Below, piece after piece: positions 55,120 to 62,914 of a stretch of DNA of 64,000 nt; position 1 is the stretch's first letter; each line of letters begins with the position of its first letter. The notes under the pieces are model-generated. The model was not told the origin of the DNA, did not search any database, and saw only the letters and a program-made list of their open reading frames with translations. Source of the stretch: Faecalicatena orotica (lineage in GTDB: Bacteria; Bacillota; Clostridia; Lachnospirales; Lachnospiraceae); the NCBI RefSeq assembly GCF_003149245.1, contig NZ_QGDL01000011.1:142324-206323 (forward strand), in the 5' to 3' direction. The position numbers were made by a program, and so were the translations under genes.

Positions 55120-55686
55120 ATGAAAATTTACACGAAAAACGGGGACGCGGGGAAGACTACCCTCATGAACGGAATCAGCGTTTCCAAGTCCGATGACCGG
55201 ATAGAGCTTCTCGGCACGATTGACGAGCTGAGCAGCCATATCGGACTTGCCAAGGTAATCGCCGATTCCTCTTTGAGTGAACGTCTTTCCAAGATTCAAA
55301 AGGAACTGATGCAGATTATGGCCGGTATTGCTGATCCGCGTAATCCGGACCATCGCTTTACAAAAGAAGAGACACTTGCTCTGGAAGAAGAAATCGACCA
55401 TCTGGAGGATTCGTTCCCCCGCGCAAAGGAATTCGTCCTTTACGGCGGCTGTGAGCAATCAGCCCGGCTGGATGTGGCAAGGGCCGTTGCAAGACGGGCC
55501 GAACGGAGGTTCCGAAAGGTTTCACAGAATTACGGTGCTGACAGTAAGGCAATGCAGTATATAAACCGTCTGTCTGACTACCTTTATGTAGCGGCAAGGT
55601 ATGCCGATTACAAGTCTTCTGCCGAGCCTGATGAGGAATTCCGCCAGGAAGTCGTGAAAAATGTTATGAAAAGTATCGGGAAGTAA
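55120..55686 (+). CDS. pduO: PduO-type ATP:cob(I)alamin adenosyltransferase
   Basis: The protein has 188 aa. TKNGDAGKTTLMNG, IDELSSHIGLAK, RAVARRAERRF and YINRLSDYLYVAARY are the expected ATP- and cobalamin-binding motifs. It makes coenzyme B12 for the dehydratase. GGGGAG precedes the ATG; an ATG two codons earlier is too close. It is the last gene of the operon. Confidence 0.94.
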   Translation: MKIYTKNGDAGKTTLMNGISVSKSDDRIELLGTIDELSSHIGLAKVIADSSLSERLSKIQKELMQIMAGIADPRNPDHRFTKEETLALEEEIDHLEDSFPRAKEFVLYGGCEQSARLDVARAVARRAERRFRKVSQNYGADSKAMQYINRLSDYLYVAARYADYKSSAEPDEEFRQEVVKNVMKSIGK

Positions 55687-55729
55687 AATATGCCGGCCCT
55701 TCCACTTTACCTGGAGGGACCGGCATATT
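55687..55729. terminator. Bidirectional terminator between pduO and the acyl ligase gene
   Basis: AATATGCCGG/CCGGCATATT outer arms and CCTTCC/GGAGGG inner arms form a long stem. Runs of T follow it on the plus strand and of A precede it, so it can end both convergent operons. Confidence 0.88.
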
Positions 55730-55731
55730 TT

Positions 55732-57240
55732 TTATTGTCTTTTGATCTTCTTGGAAGGTGTTTTTTCAAACTCTTCTTCTCTTATTGTCAGCCCGTGTAT
55801 CTTTTTATAAGGGGGAAGGCCTCTGTTGTAATCGTCAATGACCTCCTGCAGGCGGGCGGGAACATCCTTGATTCTCTTCTTATGCGCATACTCCATGTCC
55901 GGATATATTTCTGCTTCTATGACGGATTCTTTCTCCCTGACGATAATCTCTTGTACAAGAGGGTCTTTTCCAATCTCATTCTCGAGCTCTTCCGGTGATA
56001 CATTTTCCCCGTTTTTCAGAATAATCAGATTCTTCTTCCGTCCCGTTATGTAGACAAAGCTGTCCTCATCAATGTATCCCAGATCACCCGTCCTGAGCCA
56101 TCCGTCCGTCAGTGCCTCTTCTGTTTCTTCGGGCATTTTATAATATCCGAGCATGACACTTGAACCCCGCACCCAGATTTCACCGTCTACGGTCTTTGCT
56201 TCACAGTTAGGAAGGAGTTTACCAACCGAACCGGTTCTGGAGTCCCATGCAAGATTCGTGCTGATAACCGGTGAACATTCTGTCATACCGTATCCCTGAA
56301 GTACCGTGATGCCATATTCTGCAAATGCCTGAACCATCTCCGGCGGCAGGTATGCCCCACCGCTGCAGATTGTTTTCAGGTTTCCGCCGAAAGCCGCCTT
56401 TGCGACCATTTTCTTTGGCAGGATACCTGTTGATTCTTTCAGTTTTTTATAGACTGATTCTATTACCATAGGCACAAGCAGTACGATCTCCGGCTTGAAA
56501 AGCTTCATGTTTTTCGATACATGCATAATAGAATCGTTGATACAGATCACAAGGCCAATATAAATTCCTTTCAGGATATCCATTGTAAAGCAGTATGCGT
56601 GGTGAATCGGAAGGAGCGTCATCGATACTGTACCGGCAGGGATCTTCATATCCAGACATACTGCATTATCCGTCAGATTCCTATGACTTAACATAACGCC
56701 CTTGCTCTTCCCCGTCGTACCGGAAGTAAACAGAATGGCACACATTTTTTCTGGATCCAGTTCACATTCAAAACTTCCTTCATGCACATCCAGCAGTTGG
56801 TGGAGAGAAAGAATACACTCTTTGCTTTCCTCTGCCTGCATGGAAATCATGTATTTCACCCCGGGGCATGCCTCCTTTGCCTTTGCGGCCACATCTTTGC
56901 GCAGACTGTCAAAAACGAGGACACTTATGTCCGCCCGGTTCAGAAGCTCACAGACATCCTCCGTTTTCAGCTGCGCATCTAGCGGGACAATGACACTTCC
57001 GCTATTTGCCGTACCGAAATAACTTATGATCCACTCATAGGTAGTCGGCCCGATCACAGCCACATGCTTCCCCTGCATTTCCAGCGATTCAAGTACTCTG
57101 CTGAATGATTCGCTGTCCTTTTTCAAGTCCTGATAGGTCTTCGATAACACTTCCTTACGCACTTTATACCGGATTGCCGGATTTTCCCCGTAAGTATCTG
57201 CCGCATAGCGGATAATATCTTTCATTGTCTCCATCTTCAT
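55732..57240 (-). CDS. AMP-forming acyl ligase (fatty acyl-AMP/CoA ligase type)
   Basis: The protein has 502 aa of the ANL superfamily. The ATP motif is ILFTSGTTGKSKGVMLSHRN, followed by GYGMTECSPV, GWLRTGDLGYID and the catalytic Lys in TPSKKIKR at the very C-terminus. It would activate a carboxylic acid, most likely a fatty acid, and load it onto the carrier protein encoded 17 bp upstream. It is the last gene of the five-gene assembly-line operon. Confidence 0.9.
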   Translation of the reverse strand: MKMETMKDIIRYAADTYGENPAIRYKVRKEVLSKTYQDLKKDSESFSRVLESLEMQGKHVAVIGPTTYEWIISYFGTANSGSVIVPLDAQLKTEDVCELLNRADISVLVFDSLRKDVAAKAKEACPGVKYMISMQAEESKECILSLHQLLDVHEGSFECELDPEKMCAILFTSGTTGKSKGVMLSHRNLTDNAVCLDMKIPAGTVSMTLLPIHHAYCFTMDILKGIYIGLVICINDSIMHVSKNMKLFKPEIVLLVPMVIESVYKKLKESTGILPKKMVAKAAFGGNLKTICSGGAYLPPEMVQAFAEYGITVLQGYGMTECSPVISTNLAWDSRTGSVGKLLPNCEAKTVDGEIWVRGSSVMLGYYKMPEETEEALTDGWLRTGDLGYIDEDSFVYITGRKKNLIILKNGENVSPEELENEIGKDPLVQEIIVREKESVIEAEIYPDMEYAHKKRIKDVPARLQEVIDDYNRGLPPYKKIHGLTIREEEFEKTPSKKIKRQ

Positions 57241-57257
57241 ACCTTTACCTGCCCCTC

Positions 57258-57485
57258 TTAATCCTGCAGACTCTCAATATACCGGACAGCCTCACCTACC
57301 GTCACGATGTCTGCAACCTCACGTTCTTCCACTTCAACATCAAACGTATCTTCCAGTTCACCAACCATACTCATAAAATCATAAGAAGTGAAGCCAAGAT
57401 CCTCAACAAAACGCGAATCCCCGGTGATAGCATCCTTATCCACTTCAACGTATTCACAAATAATATCACGTAACTTATTAAACAT
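57258..57485 (-). CDS. Acyl carrier protein
   Basis: The protein has 75 aa. The phosphopantetheine attachment Ser lies in EDLGFTSYDFMSM; the LGFTSYD context differs slightly from the LGxDSL of fatty acid synthase carriers, as expected for a dedicated carrier. It sits between the condensation protein and the acyl ligase. A Sfp-type transferase that could activate it is at 8059-8691. Its ribosome-binding site AGGAGG touches a REP-like repeat. Confidence 0.92.
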   Translation of the reverse strand: MFNKLRDIICEYVEVDKDAITGDSRFVEDLGFTSYDFMSMVGELEDTFDVEVEEREVADIVTVGEAVRYIESLQD

Positions 57486-57500
57486 ATTTTAACCTCCTAG

Positions 57501-57539
57501 GGGGCAGACCCCTTTGCGCTCCGTTTTCAGAATATTCTC
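57501..57539 (-). repeat. REP-like repeat, left arm truncated (copy F)
   Basis: GGGGCAGACCCCTTTGCG followed by CTCCGTTTTCAGAATATTCT matches the family; the first four bases of the left arm are missing, and the acyl carrier protein's ribosome-binding site takes their place. It lies in the 59-bp gap between the condensation protein and acyl carrier protein genes, inside one operon. Confidence 0.75.
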
Positions 57540-57544
57540 AAGTT

Positions 57545-58945
57545 TTAGACTGCCGATATGAGTTCCCCCACTGTGATGTCCGGATTTTCAACACCTTTGA
57601 AGATGATACGGCAGAGGTAGTAATAAAATTGTTGTAATTGTTTGTAATTTACTACTCCTGTCTGGTGTTCAAAGTTGAAGTTCATTCCGTTGTCCTCCGC
57701 CCGGTGCATCACGGTCAGGTAAAGGGCATGTGCTGCGGCACCATTGCTGTACCATGCGGATTTGTACCGGATGTCCCCCAGGCGGTCCAGACCTTTGTCT
57801 TTCAGGGTCAGGGGCTGGTAAGTCAGGCTCAGTGGCTCATATGTCTGACCTGACTCCAGTCCGTAATATTTACTGCGGTATTTATAGTACTCCGTCGGGT
57901 CATAGTTGGCATGGCGGAAAAGCTGGTTCTGCCCGTCTCTTATCTTGAACAGCCCTTCCATAAAGGTATCTGACTCCTTTACAATCGTACGGAATGGAAA
58001 GCAGTGGATTCTGGTCCCGCCACATTTTTTCTCGGAGAGCGTCGCCCGTCTGGCGACTGTTGTCGTCACAGAGACGTCATCATTCCCATTTTCTTTTTGT
58101 AAATATGTACGAAGTCCCATCATCAGGAGACACACCATCGAAATATGGTGTTCTTCACAGAATTTCATCAGCCGCTTTGACGGGTCTTCCTCCAGCTCAA
58201 ATGTGACGATGTTTGCATCTACGTTGTCCGAAACTGCCGTAACTGCACGCAGGGATGAATCTTTTTTGTTCTCCTGTTCTTCCAGAAGCTTTTTCGGGCC
58301 GAATACGCCGTTAAACACAGGTTCGGATGAAGAAATCATTTTCTCAAAGAATTCCGTGTCTCTCTGTTTTGACCTGCACCCTGCCTCGTATGTGAGGTCT
58401 TTTTCAAGCTGTGCAATATAAGAAGACATTTCCTTCGGATAATCAATCCCCTCGTATTTCATGTTGCAGTAGATTTCTATAACATCTTTTAAAAATAGGA
58501 TCAGTGACTGGGCGTCCATCGTCATATGGTCAACAAGAAGATAGATTCCCTGAAATCCGTCCGGGGTAATGATCATGACGACTCTGTTCAGAGGAGAATG
58601 GAAGCGCTCAAACGGAACGGATGTCCATTCTTTCATCTTTGCCTCCGCCGCCCAGCCTTCCCAGCCGGTGAAATCGAAGAATTCAATGTCTCGTTCCTCT
58701 CTGTCCGCAATATACTGCACGACGGTGCCGTCTTCGTCCTCTGCAAAGCGCAGCCGCATGGACTCGCATCTGGAATAGGCTTTGTAAATTGCTTCTTTCA
58801 GTGCACCAAAGTCCAGACTCTGCTGGATCGTCAGGCTGGTACCGATGTTCAGCACTTGCTTTTTCGGGCAGTATTTCTGGTAAAAAAAATGCAGTTTCTG
58901 TGCAGCGGTCAACGGGTATGTTTCTTTTCCATCAATAATTTTCAT
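57545..58945 (-). CDS. Free-standing condensation-domain protein
   Basis: The protein has 466 aa, one NRPS-type condensation domain of full length. The active-site motif HHxxxDG reads DHMTMDA: the second, catalytic His and the Asp are kept, the first His and the Gly are not. TAAQKLHFFYQ near the start and RATLSEK later also fit the fold. It would join the acyl group on the carrier protein to an amine or alcohol acceptor. It overlaps the hydrolase gene by 4 bp. Confidence 0.85.
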   Translation of the reverse strand: MKIIDGKETYPLTAAQKLHFFYQKYCPKKQVLNIGTSLTIQQSLDFGALKEAIYKAYSRCESMRLRFAEDEDGTVVQYIADREERDIEFFDFTGWEGWAAEAKMKEWTSVPFERFHSPLNRVVMIITPDGFQGIYLLVDHMTMDAQSLILFLKDVIEIYCNMKYEGIDYPKEMSSYIAQLEKDLTYEAGCRSKQRDTEFFEKMISSSEPVFNGVFGPKKLLEEQENKKDSSLRAVTAVSDNVDANIVTFELEEDPSKRLMKFCEEHHISMVCLLMMGLRTYLQKENGNDDVSVTTTVARRATLSEKKCGGTRIHCFPFRTIVKESDTFMEGLFKIRDGQNQLFRHANYDPTEYYKYRSKYYGLESGQTYEPLSLTYQPLTLKDKGLDRLGDIRYKSAWYSNGAAAHALYLTVMHRAEDNGMNFNFEHQTGVVNYKQLQQFYYYLCRIIFKGVENPDITVGELISAV

Positions 58946-59889
58946 GATTCCATCCCTCTTTTCTTTAAAAAGGCCGTCAAAGTTTCCTCATATTTCACCT
59001 GATCTTTATAAAAGGATTCGCAGTGTCCTGCCCCTTTGATGATCAGTATTTCTTTCTCTGAAGCACAGGCATCATAAATTTCCCGGCACATCCGGCACGG
59101 GACAAATGTGTCCGCATCCCCGTGAATAAACAGGATCGGCACTTTTGCCTTCTTCACTTCCTCTTTCGCACTGCATTCCCGCAGGCTGTAGCCTGCACGG
59201 CTGATTGTCATTTGGTCGGAAATATTCAGGACCGGAAATGCGGGAAGGTGGTACTGCGTCTTAAGCACATGGGAAAACACCTCCCAGGCGTTTGTAAAAG
59301 CGCAGTCAGAAATAATTCCCTTCACCTCACGCGGCAGCTTCATCCCGCTTGCCATCAGTACGGTGGAGCCTCCCATCGACATGCCGTGAAGCCATATTTC
59401 GCAGCCCCCGCCAAGCAGTTCCACCGCGTATTCTGCCCATTTTGCCGCATCTTTCCTGTCCAGACATCCAAAACCGATATATGTACCTTCACTTTCGCCG
59501 TGTGCCCTCTCGTCTACGAGCAGCATCCGGTATCCTCTTTTGATGTAATAGTTTGAAAGACCGATATAATCGCTCATTCCTTTGCTTGTGTAACCGTGGA
59601 ACCCTAGGATGATCTTATTTCCACCCTCTCCCGGGAAATAAGTCCCATGCAGCTTCAGTCCGTCTGACGAGCGTATCCATACATCCTCATGCGGCTGTGA
59701 CAGCATCCATGCCTTCCACTCTTTCATCCGCGGCATGTACTGTTCCCAGTCCGTCCCCGCCATATCTATCGTGCGTTCTGTTTTGGCATTCTGCGTGAGC
59801 ATGGTGCGCCTGAAAAAATAAGATGCAATACCATATTCAGCGAAAGCCGCTGCTGTCCCGATTCCAAGTAATGTCTTTAAGCCCTTCAT
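58942..59889 (-). CDS. Membrane-anchored alpha/beta hydrolase
   Basis: The protein has 315 aa. An N-terminal hydrophobic segment (residues about 4-27) is followed by an alpha/beta hydrolase fold with the nucleophile Ser in HGMSMGGST, the Asp in IHGDADTFVP and the His in GAGHCESF. It may release, edit or hydrolyse the product or supply fatty acid. It is coupled to the condensation gene by a 4-bp overlap. Confidence 0.88.
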   Translation of the reverse strand: MKGLKTLLGIGTAAAFAEYGIASYFFRRTMLTQNAKTERTIDMAGTDWEQYMPRMKEWKAWMLSQPHEDVWIRSSDGLKLHGTYFPGEGGNKIILGFHGYTSKGMSDYIGLSNYYIKRGYRMLLVDERAHGESEGTYIGFGCLDRKDAAKWAEYAVELLGGGCEIWLHGMSMGGSTVLMASGMKLPREVKGIISDCAFTNAWEVFSHVLKTQYHLPAFPVLNISDQMTISRAGYSLRECSAKEEVKKAKVPILFIHGDADTFVPCRMCREIYDACASEKEILIIKGAGHCESFYKDQVKYEETLTAFLKKRGMES

Positions 59890-59917
59890 AGTCGGTCCCT
59901 CCCGGAATATCCCTGTC

Positions 59918-60349
59918 CTATTTACCTGCTGCCGCTGCTTTCTTCTTATCCACAGCCTTTCTCACCGTATTTTTTACCGATGCGGCCTTCTGGACCGCAG
60001 CCTTCTTCACACCGGATGTCTGTGACGCCCCCTTCGTAAAGTCCTGAAGCTTCAGCGCTTTCTCAAAGTCTCCTTCCACCTTCAGCTTCCCCTTAGTAAA
60101 CGCATCCACTGCATCTAATTTACCCGCTGAAATTTCCAGAAGCGTTTCCGCCGTTGTTGTAAAAAGCACATCCCTGTCATAGTACTCATATGGTTCAATG
60201 CTCAGCTTTCCGTCAGCTATCTCTGCATAAAAAGCTCCCTGCGCCTCACCCTCGATATTAAACTGATATGCAATATGCTCTTTGATCCGGCTCACATCTG
60301 CCTTCATAAACTGTTCCTTTATCTCTGCCACAAGCTCATCATATTTCAT
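59918..60349 (-). CDS. SCP2 sterol-carrier-domain protein
   Basis: The protein has 143 aa. Residues 1-105 form an SCP2 lipid-binding domain (FNIEGEAQGAFYAEIADGK, GKLKVEGDFEKALKLQDF); the last 35 residues are rich in Ala and Lys and probably disordered or membrane- or nucleic-acid-contacting. It is the first gene of the operon and could carry the fatty acid or the hydrophobic product. Confidence 0.85.
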   Translation of the reverse strand: MKYDELVAEIKEQFMKADVSRIKEHIAYQFNIEGEAQGAFYAEIADGKLSIEPYEYYDRDVLFTTTAETLLEISAGKLDAVDAFTKGKLKVEGDFEKALKLQDFTKGASQTSGVKKAAVQKAASVKNTVRKAVDKKKAAAAGK

Positions 60350-60380
60350 TTTCTCATTTCCTCCTCGAATTTCGACATTT

Positions 60381-60441
60381 TTCGACCAGTGGTCGAATCA
60401 GTATCTTCACTCAAAATAACACTTTTTCGACCATCAGTCAA
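60381..60441 (-). promoter_or_regulatory. Promoter and TetR operators for the assembly-line operon
   Basis: TTGACT (60436-60441) and TATTTT (60413-60418), 17 bases apart, form the minus-strand promoter. TTCGACCAGTGGTCGAA (60381-60397) is a perfect palindrome just downstream of the start, and TTCGACCATCAGTCAA (60426-60441) is a second, imperfect copy over the -35 box. A further half site TTCGACA lies at about 60371. This is the standard layout for repression by the divergent TetR protein. Confidence 0.75.
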
Positions 60442-60442
60442 G

Positions 60443-60471
60443 TTTACATTTTCCAGATTACATGATACAAT
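60443..60471 (+). promoter_or_regulatory. Promoter of the TetR regulator gene
   Basis: TTTACA (60443-60448) and TACAAT (60466-60471) are separated by 17 bases. The -35 box lies next to the second operator, so the regulator probably represses itself too. Confidence 0.7.
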
Positions 60472-60495
60472 CTAAAAAAATCGGAGATGAAAATT

Positions 60496-61146
60496 ATGCA
60501 TAATAATCAAAAAAAAGACCTGATTTTAGATGCTATGCAAGAATTAATGAACAAATCAAACGCACAGACTATATCAGTAAGCGATATTGCCAAAAAAGCC
60601 GGGATCGGGAAAGGAAGTATTTACTATTATTTCAAATCCAAAGAAGAAATTCTGGAAGGTGTCATCGAACGCTCCTACTCAGACGCCCTGAAAAAGGCAG
60701 AAGAACTGGTGAAAAATCCGGAATTGAAAGCACTGGACAAGCTCGAGATCGTATTCAGGACCTGCCGTGACTCCTCACTGGAGCTTTTAAGACAGGAGGC
60801 CGGCGATTTTTTTGAGATACAGCAGAGCGCACTGCTCCACCAACAGTACATACAAATCATGATCAGGAACCTGAGGCCGGTTCTGGCAGATATCATACGT
60901 CAGGGAAATGCAGAAGGGACAATGTTTTGCAAATCACCCGAAGAGGCTGCCGAGATTGCACTAATCGTGCTGCTAATCAAAATGGACAGCCGGCTCAATT
61001 CCCAAAGCCGGGAACAGGTCCAAAAGACGCTGGATGTATTCTCCTATATGCTGGAGACCAGCTTCGGAATCGAAAAGGGAAGGCTGGATTACCTGTGGGA
61101 AGGATTTAGCAGCCATAATCCGGACAAGTCACAGGCAGTGTCTTAG
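60496..61146 (+). CDS. TetR-family transcriptional regulator
   Basis: The protein has 216 aa. The helix-turn-helix is VSDIAKKAGIGKGSIYYYFK at about residues 26-45; the rest is an all-helical ligand domain. GGAG lies 9 bases before this ATG; an ATG three codons earlier is too close. It is divergent from the assembly-line operon and very likely controls it, perhaps sensing a fatty acid or the product. Confidence 0.92.
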   Translation: MHNNQKKDLILDAMQELMNKSNAQTISVSDIAKKAGIGKGSIYYYFKSKEEILEGVIERSYSDALKKAEELVKNPELKALDKLEIVFRTCRDSSLELLRQEAGDFFEIQQSALLHQQYIQIMIRNLRPVLADIIRQGNAEGTMFCKSPEEAAEIALIVLLIKMDSRLNSQSREQVQKTLDVFSYMLETSFGIEKGRLDYLWEGFSSHNPDKSQAVS

Positions 61147-61147
61147 A

Positions 61148-61170
61148 GGGGGCCTGTAAAAGGCCCCCCC
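61148..61170. terminator. GC-rich terminator between TetR and pcp genes
   Basis: GGGGGCCT/AGGCCCCC arms (61148-61155 and 61161-61168) lie between the two convergent stop codons. No long T run follows, so efficiency is uncertain. Confidence 0.6.
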
Positions 61171-61815
61171 TTAGTGTGTCTCCCCCATTGCCACACTCAC
61201 GTCCTCATCACATTCCACCACCGCCTCCACGGCAAATTCCAGCGCATCCGCAATCATCCGGGCAGACATGCTCGGCGTGCCGTCAGGAAGGTTAACCACC
61301 TGCTCCGGCAGATAAGGTACATGGATAAAACCACCTTTCAGATTCGGAAAAGTCCGGTCGATCATATAGAGCAGCCTGTACATCACATCGTTGCAGACAA
61401 AGGTGCCCGCCGTGTAAGAGATTTTTGCCGGTATACGGTGTTCCCGTATCTTCTGCACCATTGCTTTCACCGGGAGCTTTGCAAAATAAGCATTCTCCCC
61501 GTCTGCACAAACCGGCCTGTCAAGCGGCTTTTTCCCCTCATTATCTGGAATCCTCGCCTCCATCAGATTAATAGCCACCTTTTCTATCGTAACCGCCGAC
61601 CGGCCTCCGGCCTGTCCCACACAGATCACCGCATCCGGCCTGTATTCCACGATCCCTTTTTCCAGAATCTTTCCTTCCTTCTCAAAAACCGTCGGTATTT
61701 CCATCTTTACAATATCTGCACCTTTGATTTTGTCCGGAAGCAGCTTTACCGCCTCATAGGCTGGATTAATATCCTCTCCCCCAAATGGATCAAATCCCGT
61801 TATTAATATCTTCAT
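61171..61815 (-). CDS. pcp: Pyroglutamyl-peptidase I
   Basis: The protein has 214 aa of cysteine peptidase family C15. It opens ILITGFDPFGGE; the catalytic Glu is in GQAGGRSAVTIEKVA, the Cys in AGTFVCNDVMY and the His in GGFIHVPYLPEQ. It removes N-terminal pyroglutamate from peptides in the cytoplasm. AGGAGG precedes the ATG. It belongs to a run of minus-strand genes with an aminopeptidase and a DUF979/DUF969 membrane pair. Confidence 0.95.
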   Translation of the reverse strand: MKILITGFDPFGGEDINPAYEAVKLLPDKIKGADIVKMEIPTVFEKEGKILEKGIVEYRPDAVICVGQAGGRSAVTIEKVAINLMEARIPDNEGKKPLDRPVCADGENAYFAKLPVKAMVQKIREHRIPAKISYTAGTFVCNDVMYRLLYMIDRTFPNLKGGFIHVPYLPEQVVNLPDGTPSMSARMIADALEFAVEAVVECDEDVSVAMGETH

Positions 61816-61890
61816 CTTGTTCCTCCTTTAACTGAAATCCTGTTCATAGTCCTCATATTTGCACGCATTCAAAACCATAACCGCTGCATG

Positions 61891-62901
61891 TCAAAAAAAT
61901 ACCGGCTCCGGTATGATAATCTTCCCCCGCTCCATTATCTTCCTGTTGTCCGCATAAATATCCGGCCGCTTCGCCACAATATCAAAGTGCCCGTTTGCCT
62001 CATGTACACCGCCAAGGGCAATATTTCTTCCAACCCCGATATGAAACGTCCCATAAGCAGACTCATCCTCAATATAGGAATCCCCCCGGCATTTTGCGTA
62101 AGAATTTAAACCAATCCCAAGCTCCGACGCGGCATAGATTCCTGGATCATGAAAATCGTCCATATATTCCTTCAGCTTTCTTCCCACCGCAGTCCTCTCA
62201 ATTTCCCGGATATATCCATCTTCCAGCCTGATACGGAACGGTTCGTCCACCCTTCCTATATATCCAAGCGAACCGTCTGGTATCAGTATCCCTTTCGTTT
62301 TCGTTTCCTCAATCGGGACATATACCTCGATACTGGCCGATGAAAATCCCTTTCCGTCCCTGACGACACCGTTAAAAAATCCTGCCGGGCGGTTTCTTTT
62401 ATACATAGTAAGGTCCGTTCCCAGCCTTGTCGTGACATGGACCACGGAAGAGGAATTTAGATATTTCATGATGATCCCTGCCATCATTTTACTCTTTTTT
62501 GTATCCATCATCATAAACTGAAAAGCCAGCATCGATTTTCCATTATTTGTAGAAAGCGGAAGTGATAAAAACTTGCTACCCCTTTGTATTGCTCTTTTGG
62601 CCGCTTTTGTCGTAACCAGTGAGTAGTCGGTTGCTCCTAAGACTGCCTGATAGCCGTCAAACACATCTTCGTGGCTGTCAAAAAAGACGCCCACATGTTT
62701 CCCGCGCTTTTCAACAACCATCAGGTCCACCGCCTTTGACCGCCTGTGGGCACATTTCCGCAGAATCTCTGCCTCTGCGATATGGTTTTCACTCGTAACT
62801 ATCAAAAGTTTCTCCCAGGGCTTCAATCTGAGCCAGTCCCTGACCACGATCATGGCTCCGCGCTCCGTTTTACTGTGTTCTGCCTTCCTGTGTTCTCTCA
62901 T
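61891..62901 (-). CDS. M29-like aminopeptidase family protein
   Basis: The protein has 336 aa. TTRLGTDLTMYKRNRPAG and the Gly/His-rich ending (FHIGVGRNIALGG, EANGHFDIVA) resemble the C-terminal metal domain of the M29/leucyl-aminopeptidase-like proteins. Two or three metal-binding Glu and His residues can be placed. The ribosome-binding site is weak (GGCGGTG). It lies between pcp and DUF979 and would trim the peptide left after pyroglutamate removal (inference). Confidence 0.75.
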   Translation of the reverse strand: MREHRKAEHSKTERGAMIVVRDWLRLKPWEKLLIVTSENHIAEAEILRKCAHRRSKAVDLMVVEKRGKHVGVFFDSHEDVFDGYQAVLGATDYSLVTTKAAKRAIQRGSKFLSLPLSTNNGKSMLAFQFMMMDTKKSKMMAGIIMKYLNSSSVVHVTTRLGTDLTMYKRNRPAGFFNGVVRDGKGFSSASIEVYVPIEETKTKGILIPDGSLGYIGRVDEPFRIRLEDGYIREIERTAVGRKLKEYMDDFHDPGIYAASELGIGLNSYAKCRGDSYIEDESAYGTFHIGVGRNIALGGVHEANGHFDIVAKRPDIYADNRKIMERGKIIIPEPVFF

Positions 62902-62914
62902 CTGTACACCGCCA

